Positions 18,574 through 27,178 of a stretch of 64,000 nt of DNA are shown here, piece after piece. The stretch is taken from NCBI GenBank assembly GCA_934476235.1, contig CAKSNL010000007.1, forward strand, positions 41,046-105,045, written 5' to 3'. The translations under genes were made by a program, and so were the position numbers. Source of the stretch: an uncultured Clostridia bacterium (GTDB lineage Bacteria; Bacillota; Clostridia; CAKSNL01; HGM11501). How positions within the stretch are numbered: position 1 is the stretch's first letter; every line of letters begins with the position of its first letter. The notes under the pieces were generated by a model that was given only the letters and a program-made list of their open reading frames with translations, searched no databases and had not been told where the DNA came from.

Positions 18574-18786
18574 TCAGAATAACTTCTGGAACAAGGTCTG
18601 GAACAAAAGGTCGAAGCAGAAAACCAAAACTCCGCATATAGCGAGGAATACGAGTACGACAACCGTGTTCTTTACAGTCTGATTCTTGGTCGGCCAGGTA
18701 ACCTTTTTAAGCTCTACCTTAACGTCCTTAAAAAACTTTCCGATTCTGCCGAAAAAGCTGCTTTTCTTCTTTACCTCATCTGCCAT
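18574..18786 (-). CDS. secE: Preprotein translocase subunit SecE
   Basis: Seventy residues from the ATG at 18786 (an upstream GTG sits too close to the GGAAG site). The amphipathic helix carries the conserved FFKDVKVELKKVTWPTKNQT block, followed by a single membrane segment of about 25 residues (VVVLVFLAICGVLVFCFDLL). It clamps SecY in the translocon. Confidence 0.95.
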   Translation of the reverse strand: MADEVKKKSSFFGRIGKFFKDVKVELKKVTWPTKNQTVKNTVVVLVFLAICGVLVFCFDLLFQTLFQKLF

Positions 18787-18809
18787 AACAGCCACACTTC
18801 CTTCCTTAA

Positions 18810-18959
18810 TTATTTCGCCTCTTTATGCAATGTGTGTTTGCGGCAGAAGGGGCAATACTTGTTAAGCTCAAGTCTGTCGGGTGTGTTCTTTTTATTCTTT
18901 ATTGTGTCATAATTTCTCTGCTTGCACTCGCTGCACGCCAATGTGATCTTTACTCTCAT
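18810..18959 (-). CDS. rpmG: 50S ribosomal protein L33, zinc form
   Basis: Forty-nine residues starting MRVKITLACSECKQRNYDT. Two CxxC pairs (CSEC and CPFC) mark the zinc-binding C+ paralogue. It heads the secE-nusG-rplKA transcript and has GGAGG at 18970-18974. Confidence 0.95.
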   Translation of the reverse strand: MRVKITLACSECKQRNYDTIKNKKNTPDRLELNKYCPFCRKHTLHKEAK

Positions 18960-18983
18960 CTCTAAGATACCTCCTGATTATCT

Positions 18984-19073
18984 AAAGAGCGACCGCTCTT
19001 TTTTGCACTTCAAAAAAGCTTCATCACAAGGAGAAGCAATTATTAATATACCACAATACTTCTCTTATGTCAA
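18984..19073 (-). promoter_or_regulatory. Promoter and leader hairpin of the rpmG-secE-nusG-rplKA operon
   Basis: On the minus strand TTGACA (19068-19073), 17 bases, TATATT (19045-19050). The leader of about 80 bases holds a stem-loop, AAAGAGCG against CGCTCTTT, near 18984-19003, just upstream of the SD. Confidence 0.8.
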
Positions 19074-19089
19074 GCATTTTTTTATTTTT

Positions 19090-20277
19090 TCAGCGTTTTG
19101 CGCCTTTCGCACCCTTTAAGCCCCTTAAGCTGTTCTCGGACAAAAGGTTCGTGTCATAGCTGAAGGAAAGGTTATCGCGTTCGCGCTCGCGCTTTAACGC
19201 AAGGTCTATAAGCTCATCCAAAAGCTCCGGATAGCTTACTCCCGCTCCCTCCCAAAGGTAGAACGAAAGCGAGCCGGGAATCGTGTTTATCTCGTTAACA
19301 TAGATCTTTTCCGTATCGGAATCTATCATAAAGTCAATTCTCGAAACGCCGGAGCAGTTAAGCGCGCGGAAGGTCTTTACCGCAAGGCTCTTTATATACT
19401 CGGTGTCCTCTTTTGAAAGCTCCGCCGGAATCCTCCGTGACGCGCCGCTCATTCCCTCAGAGCTTTTCGCGCCGCCTTTATACTTATCGTCATAGCTTAA
19501 AATCTCTCCCGCGGTGACCGGCTCCTCCAAAAGCGAGGCGCGCGCCGTTACGTAGTCGCCGAGCACCGAGCAGTTGATCTCGCGCAGGTTCTTTATCGCG
19601 TGCTCCAATAATATCCTCTGGGAATACATCGCCGCGTTCTCTATCGCGTCCGCAAGGTCGGAGCGGCAGGACGCAACCTTTATGCCGACGCTGGAGCCTA
19701 AGTTGACCGGCTTTACGATAACGGGATAGCCTATCTCAAGCTCCGACTTGTCAAGTATTTCTCCCGGGTCGCGGAAGTAGTCCTTCGTGTGGAAGCACAC
19801 GCCGGGAAGCACGGGGATTCCCGCGTCGTGAAGCACCGTCTTCATCACGTACTTATCCATGCCGACCGCGCTCGAAATAACGTCGCACCCCGCATAGGGA
19901 ACGCCCAGTGTCTGCAAAAAGCCCTGAAGCGCGCCGTCCTCCACGTTCGTGCCGTGAACCACGGGAAGCGCCGCGTCTATCCTTGCGACAACGTTATTGC
20001 CGAGCTTTTTCGCCGGATAGTGCTCTATCACGGTTTCGTCCGCCCTCTTTACGGGGATGACTCTCACGCACTTTGAAATGAGCGCGTCCGTGTCCTTATA
20101 ATTTTCGATATCGAAAAGCGCGTCGCCCGTGTAAAAAAGGTTCTGCTTTGTGATGTAAAGCGGAATGACGTCATACTTTTCCCGGTTAAGCGACGCCATC
20201 GCCTGAACCGCGGAAATTACCGATACCTCATGCTCCACGCTTCTTCCCCCGAAGAGTACCAAAAGATTTATTTTCAT
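19090..20277 (-). CDS. ddl: D-alanine--D-alanine ligase
   Basis: This 395-residue ATP-grasp ligase joins two D-Ala for peptidoglycan. The N-terminal domain begins LLVLFGGRSVEHEVSVIS. The ATP-grasp core includes YPVIVKPVNLGSSVGIKVA, and the metal and substrate loop is RIDFMIDSDTEKIYVNEINT followed by IPGSL. The family Tyr/Phe specificity site reads YDDKYKGGAKSSEGMS, with Tyr-Lys rather than the Phe-like residue of vancomycin-resistance VanA/VanB ligases, so an ordinary D-Ala-D-Ala product is expected. The Lys/Arg-rich tail after about 370 is slightly longer than usual. murF is 18 bases upstream in the same operon. Confidence 0.95.
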   Translation of the reverse strand: MKINLLVLFGGRSVEHEVSVISAVQAMASLNREKYDVIPLYITKQNLFYTGDALFDIENYKDTDALISKCVRVIPVKRADETVIEHYPAKKLGNNVVARIDAALPVVHGTNVEDGALQGFLQTLGVPYAGCDVISSAVGMDKYVMKTVLHDAGIPVLPGVCFHTKDYFRDPGEILDKSELEIGYPVIVKPVNLGSSVGIKVASCRSDLADAIENAAMYSQRILLEHAIKNLREINCSVLGDYVTARASLLEEPVTAGEILSYDDKYKGGAKSSEGMSGASRRIPAELSKEDTEYIKSLAVKTFRALNCSGVSRIDFMIDSDTEKIYVNEINTIPGSLSFYLWEGAGVSYPELLDELIDLALKRERERDNLSFSYDTNLLSENSLRGLKGAKGAKR

Positions 20278-20295
20278 TTTAACCTTCCTTTCATA

Positions 20296-21840
20296 TTATA
20301 AGAAGTTATCCGGCAGATCGTTTTCCAGCAAAACGACCGACGGAACATCGGTTATTTTATAAACAAACGCAAGCGCGTCCGAAATGTCCTTCGCCACATA
20401 GAGCCTATCCTCCGGAAATCCGCCCTCAAGAACGCCCTTCTTTATCGGGGGCGCCTGTTTTTCGCCGACCAAGACGATGTAGTCCGCCGAGGACGCCGCC
20501 TCGCGCCCGAACTCGGTGTTTAATCTGTCCTGCTCGGTGCCAAGCTCCACCATGCCGGGGGTGACAAGAATCTTTCTTTCCGGGAACCGCGAAAGCGCGT
20601 TAAGCGCCGCCCTCGCCCCCGCGGGGTTTGAATTGTACGCGTCGTCAATCACGGTGTAGCGCGGATTTTTTATGAGCGAGAGCCTGTGCTCCGGAGCGCG
20701 GAGCCTTCGCACCGCGGCGCCGATATCCGCCTTATCCACGCCGAGGGCGGACGCGACCGCGTACGCTCCCGCGATGTTGACCGCGCTGTAGTCGCCCAGA
20801 AGCACCGTCGAAAGCGGCGCGCCGTTGACTGTAAAATCGGAGCCCTTGGCTGAGTATCTTATGTTCTCCGCCCTAAAGTCCGCTCCCGCGCCCGTGCCGA
20901 AGGTTACGACTTTTCCGAAATCTTTCTTCATTATATAGTCTTTTATATATTCGTTGTCGGAATTTAAAAATACCGTGCCGCCCTTTTTTGCCACGCCTTC
21001 AGCAAGCTCAAACTTTGTGCGGCATACGTTGTCAACCGTTCCAAACGTCTCCAGGTGCTGAGGACCGACCGAGGTGATAACGCCGAAGTCCGGGTGCACA
21101 AGGTCGCATATCTCCTTAATATCTCCGGGGTTCTTCGCCCCCATCTCGACAACAAAAATCTGATGCGTGCTTTTAAGCTGCTCGCGGATTGTTCTCACAA
21201 CTCCCATCGTGGTGTTGAATGAGCCCGGAGTCATCAACACGCTGTATTTTTCCGAGAGAAGCGCGGTGAGCGCGTATTTCATGCTCGTTTTGCCGTAGCT
21301 TCCCGTGACGCCGATTACCGTAAGATTTTTGTGCTCCGAAAGTATCCTTTTTGCGTCATTCACATAATGCTTTGATATCGCACTCTCGACCGGCAGGCTT
21401 ATGTAAAGCGATAACAAAACGGCCCACGGGGTCAAGACCGCGCCCGAAATCAATATAACTGCGCTCCACACACCGACCGGGAAAAACGCCGCCGCAATGA
21501 AAACAAGCACCCAGAAAAGCAAAAACGCGAAAAGCCTTTTCACCCTCATGGTATAAACCAGCGGTTTTTTCGCCTTCTTTCCCTTATAGGGCGCCGTGAG
21601 CGCAAAGAGGGCGGCAAGCGCAAAAAGCGCCGCCGTGTCCGAATAAACCGCGCCGATAAGCGAAAGCGGCAAAAAGAGCGCTCGAAGATAAAGCGCCTTG
21701 CCCTTATTTTCTCCCATCCAGCGAAGATAGCGCTCCGGACGGTAGGAATTTAACTGCAATATGTGGATGTAGCCCTTTCCCGCAAAGAACATGTACACCG
21801 CGAAAAAAAGCGCCGACAGTGTGAAAGATATGTTTTCCAT
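20296..21840 (-). CDS. murF: UDP-MurNAc-tripeptide--D-Ala-D-Ala ligase with N-terminal membrane region
   Basis: The protein has 514 residues. The Mur ligase core starts near 170: P-loop VTGSYGKTSMKYAL, the conserved EMGAKNPGDIKEICD block, and VIDDAYNSNP for the C-terminal domain. MurF adds D-Ala-D-Ala to the UDP-MurNAc peptide, directly using the ddl product made by the next gene. The first 150 residues hold about four hydrophobic membrane segments, so the enzyme is membrane-tethered; that extension occurs in some Clostridia. Confidence 0.92.
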   Translation of the reverse strand: MENISFTLSALFFAVYMFFAGKGYIHILQLNSYRPERYLRWMGENKGKALYLRALFLPLSLIGAVYSDTAALFALAALFALTAPYKGKKAKKPLVYTMRVKRLFAFLLFWVLVFIAAAFFPVGVWSAVILISGAVLTPWAVLLSLYISLPVESAISKHYVNDAKRILSEHKNLTVIGVTGSYGKTSMKYALTALLSEKYSVLMTPGSFNTTMGVVRTIREQLKSTHQIFVVEMGAKNPGDIKEICDLVHPDFGVITSVGPQHLETFGTVDNVCRTKFELAEGVAKKGGTVFLNSDNEYIKDYIMKKDFGKVVTFGTGAGADFRAENIRYSAKGSDFTVNGAPLSTVLLGDYSAVNIAGAYAVASALGVDKADIGAAVRRLRAPEHRLSLIKNPRYTVIDDAYNSNPAGARAALNALSRFPERKILVTPGMVELGTEQDRLNTEFGREAASSADYIVLVGEKQAPPIKKGVLEGGFPEDRLYVAKDISDALAFVYKITDVPSVVLLENDLPDNFL

Positions 21841-21855
21841 GGTTTTCCTCCGGTC

Positions 21856-22605
21856 TTAATGCCTTAAAAAATAGTCGATCGCGCCGAGCGCAACGCCCGG
21901 ATTGTCAAGATACGAAAAGTGACCCGCGCCCTTTATTTCGACCAGACCCGCGCCTTTTATAAGCTTTTCCATCTTCCTCCCGTCCGAAATCGGGGTCGCC
22001 GTGTCGCACCCGCCCCAGATAAGAAGCGTTTCCGACTTTATGCCGGGAAGAAGATGAGAAAGGTCCTCCGCCAAAAGGCGGCTCATCGTCGCCCTCATAA
22101 CGGGGGTTGACGAGCGGTAGTCTGCGCTTCCTGAATTCTTTACCAGCCTTTCGTAAAGCCCGGTTTTATTTATCCCGGGAAGCGAGAGCACCTTTTTTCC
22201 GAGCTTATAGGTATATACCTTTATATAATAGGAAAGCCCCCTGTGCGGCTTTAAGCCGGCACTGTCAATCAATATAAGCTTCTGAGGCGAGAACGCCTCC
22301 GACATTTTTATAAGCACTCTCCCGCCGTTTGAATGACCGATCGCGGCAAAAGGAGCGATCCCGGTCTTTTTAATAAACTCCGATACAAACGCCGCATAGT
22401 CCGCCGCTTCCCACGGCACGGGCGGCTCGCCCGTTTTTCCGCAGCCCGGCATATCCGGTGCGACGGCGCGGAAGTTCTTTTTCACAATATTAAATATCGG
22501 CGAAAGGCTTTCCTTGTTCGCGCCCCAGCCGTGGAGCAGGAGCACGCACTCCCCCCCGCCCTCGTCATTATAGCAGACATTTATGCCGTTAACTTCAATT
22601 TCCAT
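21856..22605 (-). CDS. Alpha/beta hydrolase
   Basis: The 249-residue protein is an alpha/beta hydrolase fold. Visible are the oxyanion-hole motif HGWGANKES near 25-33, the nucleophile elbow GHSNGG (Ser at about 96), the acid in WGGCDTATP near 195, and the catalytic His in GAGHFSYLDNP near 226. There is no signal peptide. It is the first gene of a transcript with murF and ddl, with gaps of 15 and 18 bases. Its substrate is not evident; a role near cell-wall precursor metabolism is only suggested by position. Confidence 0.85.
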   Translation of the reverse strand: MEIEVNGINVCYNDEGGGECVLLLHGWGANKESLSPIFNIVKKNFRAVAPDMPGCGKTGEPPVPWEAADYAAFVSEFIKKTGIAPFAAIGHSNGGRVLIKMSEAFSPQKLILIDSAGLKPHRGLSYYIKVYTYKLGKKVLSLPGINKTGLYERLVKNSGSADYRSSTPVMRATMSRLLAEDLSHLLPGIKSETLLIWGGCDTATPISDGRKMEKLIKGAGLVEIKGAGHFSYLDNPGVALGAIDYFLRH

Positions 22606-22635
22606 GAGCTCCCCCTAAAGTTCTTTAACAGACTT

Positions 22636-22664
22636 ATTTTACCACGGAAGGCGCTCCAAGTCAA
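22636..22664 (-). promoter_or_regulatory. Promoter of the hydrolase-murF-ddl operon
   Basis: On the minus strand TTGACT (22659-22664), 17 bases, TAAAAT (22636-22641), 30 bases before the ATG. Confidence 0.75.
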
Positions 22665-22672
22665 GATTATGC

Positions 22673-22701
22673 TTGCACTCGGAGCAATTTTAGTATATAA
22701 T
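22673..22701 (+). promoter_or_regulatory. Promoter of yunB
   Basis: TTGCAC (22673-22678), 17 bases, TATAAT (22696-22701), in the divergent gap with the hydrolase operon. It looks SigA-like, although yunB is SigE-controlled in Bacillus subtilis. Confidence 0.65.
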
Positions 22702-22733
22702 AATATGTAACGTTTCCCTGATTTATACATAAA

Positions 22734-23381
22734 ATGCCTATTGCGGAGGTGGTTAAAATTTCTGCAGGGCTTAAATTAAGGAAAAGAAAGGGCTATTCAT
22801 TTGCCCTCGCCGCGATATTCGCCGCGGCGCTGTCGGCGGCTCTGCTTTTGTGCTTTGCCGTGCCGGCGTTTAATGACCTTACCGGGATAACGCTCGCCTC
22901 GAAGGCGGACGCTATTCTTTACGAGGCAGCCGCGGCGATCGACCCTGATGTGTACGAGGGTATCTCGAAGGTTACGTACGGCTCGGACGGGGCGGTAACG
23001 TCGGTCTCGCTCGACCCATACAAGGAAAATCTTTTAAGGTCGGGCTACGTGATGAGGCTTTCGGAAATCCTCTCCGAAAGGGAAAATTCGGCAATCGAAA
23101 TCCCCCTGGGCAACCTTTCGGGAAGCATATTTTTATCCGGGAGAGGTCCGAAAATCAAGGTGTACGCCATGTCGGTCGGCAATTCCGGAGCGGACATTGA
23201 AAGCTCGTTTTCGGACGGCGGGATAAACCAGACCGTGCACACGGTCTTTATAAACGCCGAAATAACGCTCCGCGCGGTATATCCGTTTTCAAAAAGCGTA
23301 ACGCGGACCGTCAGGATCCCGGTATCGGAGACGGTTATCGTCGGCACCGTTCCGGGCGCATATTTCGGAGGCATACAGTAA
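22734..23381 (+). CDS. yunB: Sporulation protein YunB
   Basis: The 215-residue frame matches YunB: a Lys/Arg-rich N-terminus (KLRKRKG), one membrane helix (about 23-45), then the family core with IEIPLGNLSGSIFLSGRGPKIK, a SSFSDGGINQTVHTVFINAE block and the ending GTVPGAYFGG. In B. subtilis YunB is made in the mother cell and needed for proper spore assembly; its mechanism is unknown. Start uncertainty: the ATG at 22734 has no SD, while GGAGG at 22745-22749 is ideally placed for an ATT at 22758. The true start may therefore be eight codons later. Confidence 0.85.
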   Translation: MPIAEVVKISAGLKLRKRKGYSFALAAIFAAALSAALLLCFAVPAFNDLTGITLASKADAILYEAAAAIDPDVYEGISKVTYGSDGAVTSVSLDPYKENLLRSGYVMRLSEILSERENSAIEIPLGNLSGSIFLSGRGPKIKVYAMSVGNSGADIESSFSDGGINQTVHTVFINAEITLRAVYPFSKSVTRTVRIPVSETVIVGTVPGAYFGGIQ

Positions 23382-23396
23382 GAAAGAGGTATTTAA

Positions 23397-23909
23397 ATGT
23401 TCAACATCGTTTTGGTTGAGCCGGAAATTCCGCAGAACACCGGCAACATTGCGCGCACATGCGCCGCAACGGGCTCGCGCCTTCACCTCGTGCGCCCGCT
23501 CGGCTTTGAGATCGACGATAAGAAGCTAAAGCGCGCCGGGCTTGACTACTGGCATTTGTTAGATATTACATATTATGACAGTCTTTCCGACTTCTTTATA
23601 AAAAATCCGGACGGGAGATTTTTCTACGCCACGACGAAGGCGGACAAATGCTATTCGGAGGTTTCTTATAAGGACGGGGACTATCTTGTTTTCGGCAAGG
23701 AAACCAAGGGACTGCCCGAGACGCTTATATGGGAGCACCCGGAGCGCTCCGTCCGCATCCCGATGATCGGCGAGGCGAGAAGCTTAAACCTTTCAAACTC
23801 CGTCGCGGTGGTCGTTTACGAAGCGCTCCGCCAGACCGAATTCCGGGAGCTTAAGGAAACCGGGCTCCTTTCGGATGAGCCGGACCATATCCCCCGCGAG
23901 CTTTTATAA
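23397..23909 (+). CDS. trmL: tRNA (cytidine(34)-2'-O)-methyltransferase
   Basis: This 170-residue SPOUT enzyme methylates the wobble ribose of tRNA-Leu. Seen are the N-terminal NIVLVEPEIPQNTGNIARTC block, FGKETKGLPE, and the knotted SAM-binding end RIPMIGEARSLNLSNSVAVV. The length is that of the family. GAGG precedes the ATG, 16 bases after yunB. Confidence 0.95.
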   Translation: MFNIVLVEPEIPQNTGNIARTCAATGSRLHLVRPLGFEIDDKKLKRAGLDYWHLLDITYYDSLSDFFIKNPDGRFFYATTKADKCYSEVSYKDGDYLVFGKETKGLPETLIWEHPERSVRIPMIGEARSLNLSNSVAVVVYEALRQTEFRELKETGLLSDEPDHIPRELL

Positions 23910-23955
23910 TGCGGGGAAAGACACACAATCATGTTTTTACAAAAGGAGAATCACT

Positions 23956-24204
23956 ATGACTTACACACACAAAAACGAAGGCACATGCTCACGCGCGGTA
24001 TCGTTTGACGTGGACGATAACGGCATCGTAACAAACGTCCGCTTTGAAGGAGGCTGCAACGGCAACACAAAAGGCGTCGCCGCTCTCTGCGAGGGAAGAA
24101 AAGCCGATGAGCTTATCGGGATTTTATCCGGCATCGAATGCGGCTTTAAGGGCACATCATGTCCCGACCAGCTGGCAAAGGCGCTTGCCGGGATAAAAAA
24201 GTAA
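23956..24204 (+). CDS. TSCPD-domain protein (TIGR03905 family)
   Basis: Eighty-two residues from the ATG at 23956 (AAAGGAG nine bases upstream). The short domain is recognised by the eponymous motif TSCPD near residue 70, GGCNGNTKGVAALCEGRKAD in the middle, and the Cys at about position 11 (GTCSRAVSF). TSCPD domains also occur at the C-terminus of class II ribonucleotide reductases, where their Cys residues may bind metal; the function of stand-alone copies is unknown. Confidence 0.85.
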   Translation: MTYTHKNEGTCSRAVSFDVDDNGIVTNVRFEGGCNGNTKGVAALCEGRKADELIGILSGIECGFKGTSCPDQLAKALAGIKK

Positions 24205-24251
24205 TAAACGCAAAGCCCTCTTTATATTAATAGTATAAAGGGGTGCTTTAC

Positions 24252-24662
24252 ATGTTTTTCGTTGTTAAAAAAAATCAGGTCCTTCTCTTCGTTGCACTGG
24301 TGATAGTGTTAGCCGGAGCGCTTGCCTTTTCCGCGTTTTCGGACGACGGGGACGTTTCGCTCTGCCGGAACTTCATAAAGTCGCTGGGCTATGAGCCGGA
24401 GGAAACGCCGTTTGAGGTAACGTCGGTCTCCGTTCCGGAAGGGTTCGGCGCGGTCTATGAAAACTACAGCGCGTTAAACCGCGAAGCGGGCTTTGACTTA
24501 ACCTCCCTCCGCGGGCGCACGGTCACTAAGATGAGCTTTCGCCTTGCGGGAGAGGACTCTCTTTACGCCAATATACTGATAGATAACAAAAAGATATGCG
24601 GCGGAGATATATGCAATCCCGCACTGTCGGGCTTTATGCTGCCGCTTACAAAGAGGAGCTAA
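24252..24662 (+). CDS. Membrane-anchored DUF4830-type protein
   Basis: The protein is 136 residues from the ATG at 24252. One N-terminal membrane helix (about 7-28) is followed by an extracytoplasmic domain resembling DUF4830: FIKSLGYEPEE, a FGAVYENYSALNREAGFDL block, RGRTVTKMSF, and the end ICGGDICNPALSGFMLPL. Function is unknown. The rsuA-type gene starts two bases after its stop codon, and that gene's SD lies within its last codons, so translation is probably coupled. Confidence 0.7.
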   Translation: MFFVVKKNQVLLFVALVIVLAGALAFSAFSDDGDVSLCRNFIKSLGYEPEETPFEVTSVSVPEGFGAVYENYSALNREAGFDLTSLRGRTVTKMSFRLAGEDSLYANILIDNKKICGGDICNPALSGFMLPLTKRS

Positions 24663-24663
24663 A

Positions 24664-25350
24664 ATGCGGCTTGACAAATTTCTGACCCTTTCCTTCCCTC
24701 TCACGAGGAGCGAGGCAAGGGCATATATAAAAAAAGGCGCCGTCTTATTAAACGGCGAAAAAGCATCCGACCCCGGGACAAGCGTTTCCGAGAGCGACGC
24801 TGTCTTATTAAACGGCGAGGAAGCGAAGTATTCCGAGCACGTTTACATAATGATGAACAAGCCCGCCGGCGTTGTGAGCGCCGTCCGCGACAAAAAGTAT
24901 AAAACGGTCACGGACCTTCTTTCCGAAAGCGAAAAAAAGCGCGCGCTTTTCCCCGTCGGAAGGCTCGATATTGACACCGAGGGGCTTTTGATACTGACGG
25001 ACGACGGGGATTTTGCGCATAGGGTGACCTCGCCCGGCAAAAAGGTGGACAAGACCTATTATCTAAAGACCGAGCGCCCGATAAAAGATGACTATATTGC
25101 AAAATTGTCCGAGGGGGTGTATATCCCCGGAGGATACAAAACGCTCCCCGCGCATCTTTGCCCGATATCGGAATTTGAGGCCTATCTTACAATTTCAGAG
25201 GGGAAATTCCACCAGGTAAAATATATGATAGAAGCCCTCGGCAACCGCGTTTCTTACTTAAAGCGCATAAGAATCGGAGAGCTTCTGCTCGACAGCGCCC
25301 TCGCACCCGGGGAGTACCGCCCGTTTCTGCCCTCCGAAAAAGTTTTTTAG
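24664..25350 (+). CDS. RsuA/RluB-family rRNA pseudouridine synthase
   Basis: The 228-residue enzyme starts with an S4 RNA-binding domain (RLDKFLTLSFPLTRSEARAY). The catalytic block is PVGRLDIDTEGLLILTDDGD, where Asp of RLDIDTEG is the nucleophile. It also has the family motif KVDKTYYL and the C-terminal GKFHQVKYM. The length favours the short RsuA/YtzG-like group that acts on 16S rRNA; the exact target cannot be told. Confidence 0.9.
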   Translation: MRLDKFLTLSFPLTRSEARAYIKKGAVLLNGEKASDPGTSVSESDAVLLNGEEAKYSEHVYIMMNKPAGVVSAVRDKKYKTVTDLLSESEKKRALFPVGRLDIDTEGLLILTDDGDFAHRVTSPGKKVDKTYYLKTERPIKDDYIAKLSEGVYIPGGYKTLPAHLCPISEFEAYLTISEGKFHQVKYMIEALGNRVSYLKRIRIGELLLDSALAPGEYRPFLPSEKVF

Positions 25351-25491
25351 ATACTTTTATGCAATTGTGCCAAAGATATATTTTTTATTTTGTTGAAAAA
25401 CACACTATTATTTTGTGCCGATTTATGGTATCCTATTATTATCTGTAAAAGTCAGATTGATATGTATTAATTTAGGAGGAAATATTTAACT
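25351..25491 (+). promoter_or_regulatory. Upstream region of the sugar-transport ATPase gene
   Basis: An AT-rich 141-base gap. A possible -10 (TATTAT, 25434-25439) lacks a good -35. A strong SD (AGGAGG) is at 25473-25478. Confidence 0.35.
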
Positions 25492-26613
25492 ATGGCAGGA
25501 TTAAGTTTAAAAAACATCTACAAGAAATATTCGGGCGGGGTTATTGCCGCTAACGATATTTGCCTTGAAATCGAGGACAAGGAGTTCGTCATTCTTGTAG
25601 GACCGTCAGGCTGCGGTAAGTCCACAACCCTTCGTATGATCGCGGGTCTTGAGGATATCTCCAGCGGTCAGCTTTACATAGACGGCAAGCTGATGAACGA
25701 TGTTGCTCCCAAGGACAGAGATATAGCCATGGTTTTCCAGAACTACGCTCTTTATCCCCATATGACAGTGTTTGACAATATGGCGTTCGGTCTTAAGCTT
25801 CGCAAAACTCCGAAGGATGAGATTAAGAGAAGAGTTGAAGAGGCTGCCAAGATTCTTGACATCGGCCATCTTCTTGACAGAAAACCCAAGGCTTTGTCCG
25901 GAGGTCAGCGCCAGAGAGTTGCGCTCGGCCGTGCTATCGTGCGTGAGCCCAAGGTATTCTTAATGGACGAACCGTTATCGAACCTTGACGCGAAGCTCCG
26001 TGTTCAGATGAGAGCCGAGATCTCCAAGCTTCATCAGAGACTCCAGACAACATTTATCTACGTTACCCATGACCAGACAGAGGCTTTGACGATGGGTACA
26101 AGAATCGTCGTTATGAAGGACGGTTATATTCAGCAGGTTGACTCTCCGCAGGAGCTTTACGATCATCCCGTAAACCTCTTCGTTGCAGGCTTCATCGGAA
26201 GCCCGGAGATGAACTTCATCAATGCAAAGCTTGATAAGGAAGGCGACAAGGTTTCCCTTTCCTTCGGCGAGGGTCATAAGATCTTCCTGGTTGAAAGCAA
26301 AGCAAAGCAGCTTCTTGAGACCTGCCCCGAGTATATCGGCAAGGAAGTTATCATGGGTATCCGTCCCGAGAACATTCATGACGAGGAAGTTTACCTCGCG
26401 ACCATGGATTCAAGTAAGGCAACGGTTGACGTTGATCTTACCGAGTCGCTCGGTTCCGACACGCTTCTTCATCTTGACATTGACGGAACTCACGTTGTTG
26501 CAAGAGTTAACCCCAGAACACTGGCAAAGCCCGGCGAGAAGCTTGAGATTGCGTTCGATACGAACAGACTCCACCTTTTCGACAAGGAAACCGAGCTTGC
26601 TATCCTTAACTAA
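25492..26613 (+). CDS. ugpC: MsmX/UgpC-type sugar ABC transporter ATPase
   Basis: The 373-residue protein is an ABC ATPase of the CUT1 sugar-importer class. Walker A is GPSGCGKST (37-45), the Q-loop lies in MVFQNYALYPHMTV, the signature is LSGGQRQRVALGRA, Walker B is VFLMDEPLSNLDAK, and the H-loop is YVTHDQTEALTM. The C-terminal 130 residues are the MalK-type regulatory OB domain. No permease or binding protein is nearby, which fits a shared (multitask) ATPase that energises several sugar importers, as MsmX does in Bacillus. Codons are more AT-ending and uniform than in neighbours, as in highly expressed genes. Confidence 0.93.
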   Translation: MAGLSLKNIYKKYSGGVIAANDICLEIEDKEFVILVGPSGCGKSTTLRMIAGLEDISSGQLYIDGKLMNDVAPKDRDIAMVFQNYALYPHMTVFDNMAFGLKLRKTPKDEIKRRVEEAAKILDIGHLLDRKPKALSGGQRQRVALGRAIVREPKVFLMDEPLSNLDAKLRVQMRAEISKLHQRLQTTFIYVTHDQTEALTMGTRIVVMKDGYIQQVDSPQELYDHPVNLFVAGFIGSPEMNFINAKLDKEGDKVSLSFGEGHKIFLVESKAKQLLETCPEYIGKEVIMGIRPENIHDEEVYLATMDSSKATVDVDLTESLGSDTLLHLDIDGTHVVARVNPRTLAKPGEKLEIAFDTNRLHLFDKETELAILN

Positions 26614-26623
26614 AGAAATTATC

Positions 26624-26652
26624 AAAGCCCGCGCTAATGCGCGGGCTTTTTT
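26624..26652 (+). terminator. Terminator of the sugar-transport ATPase gene
   Basis: AAAGCCCGCGC and GCGCGGGCTTT pair around TAAT and are followed by a T-run, 11 bases after the stop. Confidence 0.92.
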
Positions 26653-26671
26653 GTTTACATAATTTCCAATT

Positions 26672-26734
26672 TGCTAAAAAATGTTTTTAGGACGTTAATG
26701 TTTTATTACGGGACGGCTTTAGCACAGGATTTTT
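26672..26734. mobile_element. Solitary end of the MITE-like element
   Basis: The block GCTAAAAAATGTTTTTAGGACGTTA followed by ATTACGGGACGGCT and a T-run matches the right end of the 12836-13065 element (GATGCTTTTAGGACGTTACC, then ATCACAGGGCGGCT and a T-run). Only one end is recognisable here; the rest has been replaced by island modules. Confidence 0.55.
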
Positions 26735-27176
26735 TTGTGCACCCACATATTTTACGCACCCACTTCCTCGGGTCGATGTGGGCAAGAGATCCCTACAATT
26801 TCCCGCACATACGACTAATACGCACTCTCTTTCGGGTCGCCAAGGATGACGACCCCTACAATTTTTGCACCCGCTTTCGCTCACGCCCCGTAGGGTCGAT
26901 TCACTTTCTCGACCGCCCTGACGTGCACATATTTCCCGTGATACTCCCGAAAAATCCTCCCTTCGCCTTCGGCTCTTCCCTCCTTTAGCTCTTGAGGGCT
27001 TTGAATTACCTCGGCGCCGCTACGCTCCCTTTAGCTCTTGAGGGCTTTAAATTGCCTCGGCGTCTGTGTACCGTAGGGTCGATTCATGAATCGACCGTTT
27101 TGTTGTCCTCGCACTCCCGCTTATTCACGCACTCACGTATTTTCCGCGCTGACCCGCAATCCATAAATGTATCCCC
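26735..27176. repeat. Intergenic mosaic island 3
   Basis: No gene is present between the convergent ATPase and small-peptide genes. The stretch has GTGCACCCACATATTTT-type tails, a CCCGTAGGGTCGATTC variant, two 'TTTAGCTCTTGAGGGCTTT' blocks near 26985-27050, and the perfect palindrome GGTCGATTCATGAATCGACC at 27077-27096 preceded by GTAG. Confidence 0.8.
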
Positions 27177-27178
27177 GT

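Noticed and set aside
19090..20277. Vancomycin-resistance type D-Ala-D-Lac ligase
   Set aside because: The active-site region has the YDDKYKGG form of ordinary Ddl enzymes, and no vanH/vanX genes are adjacent.
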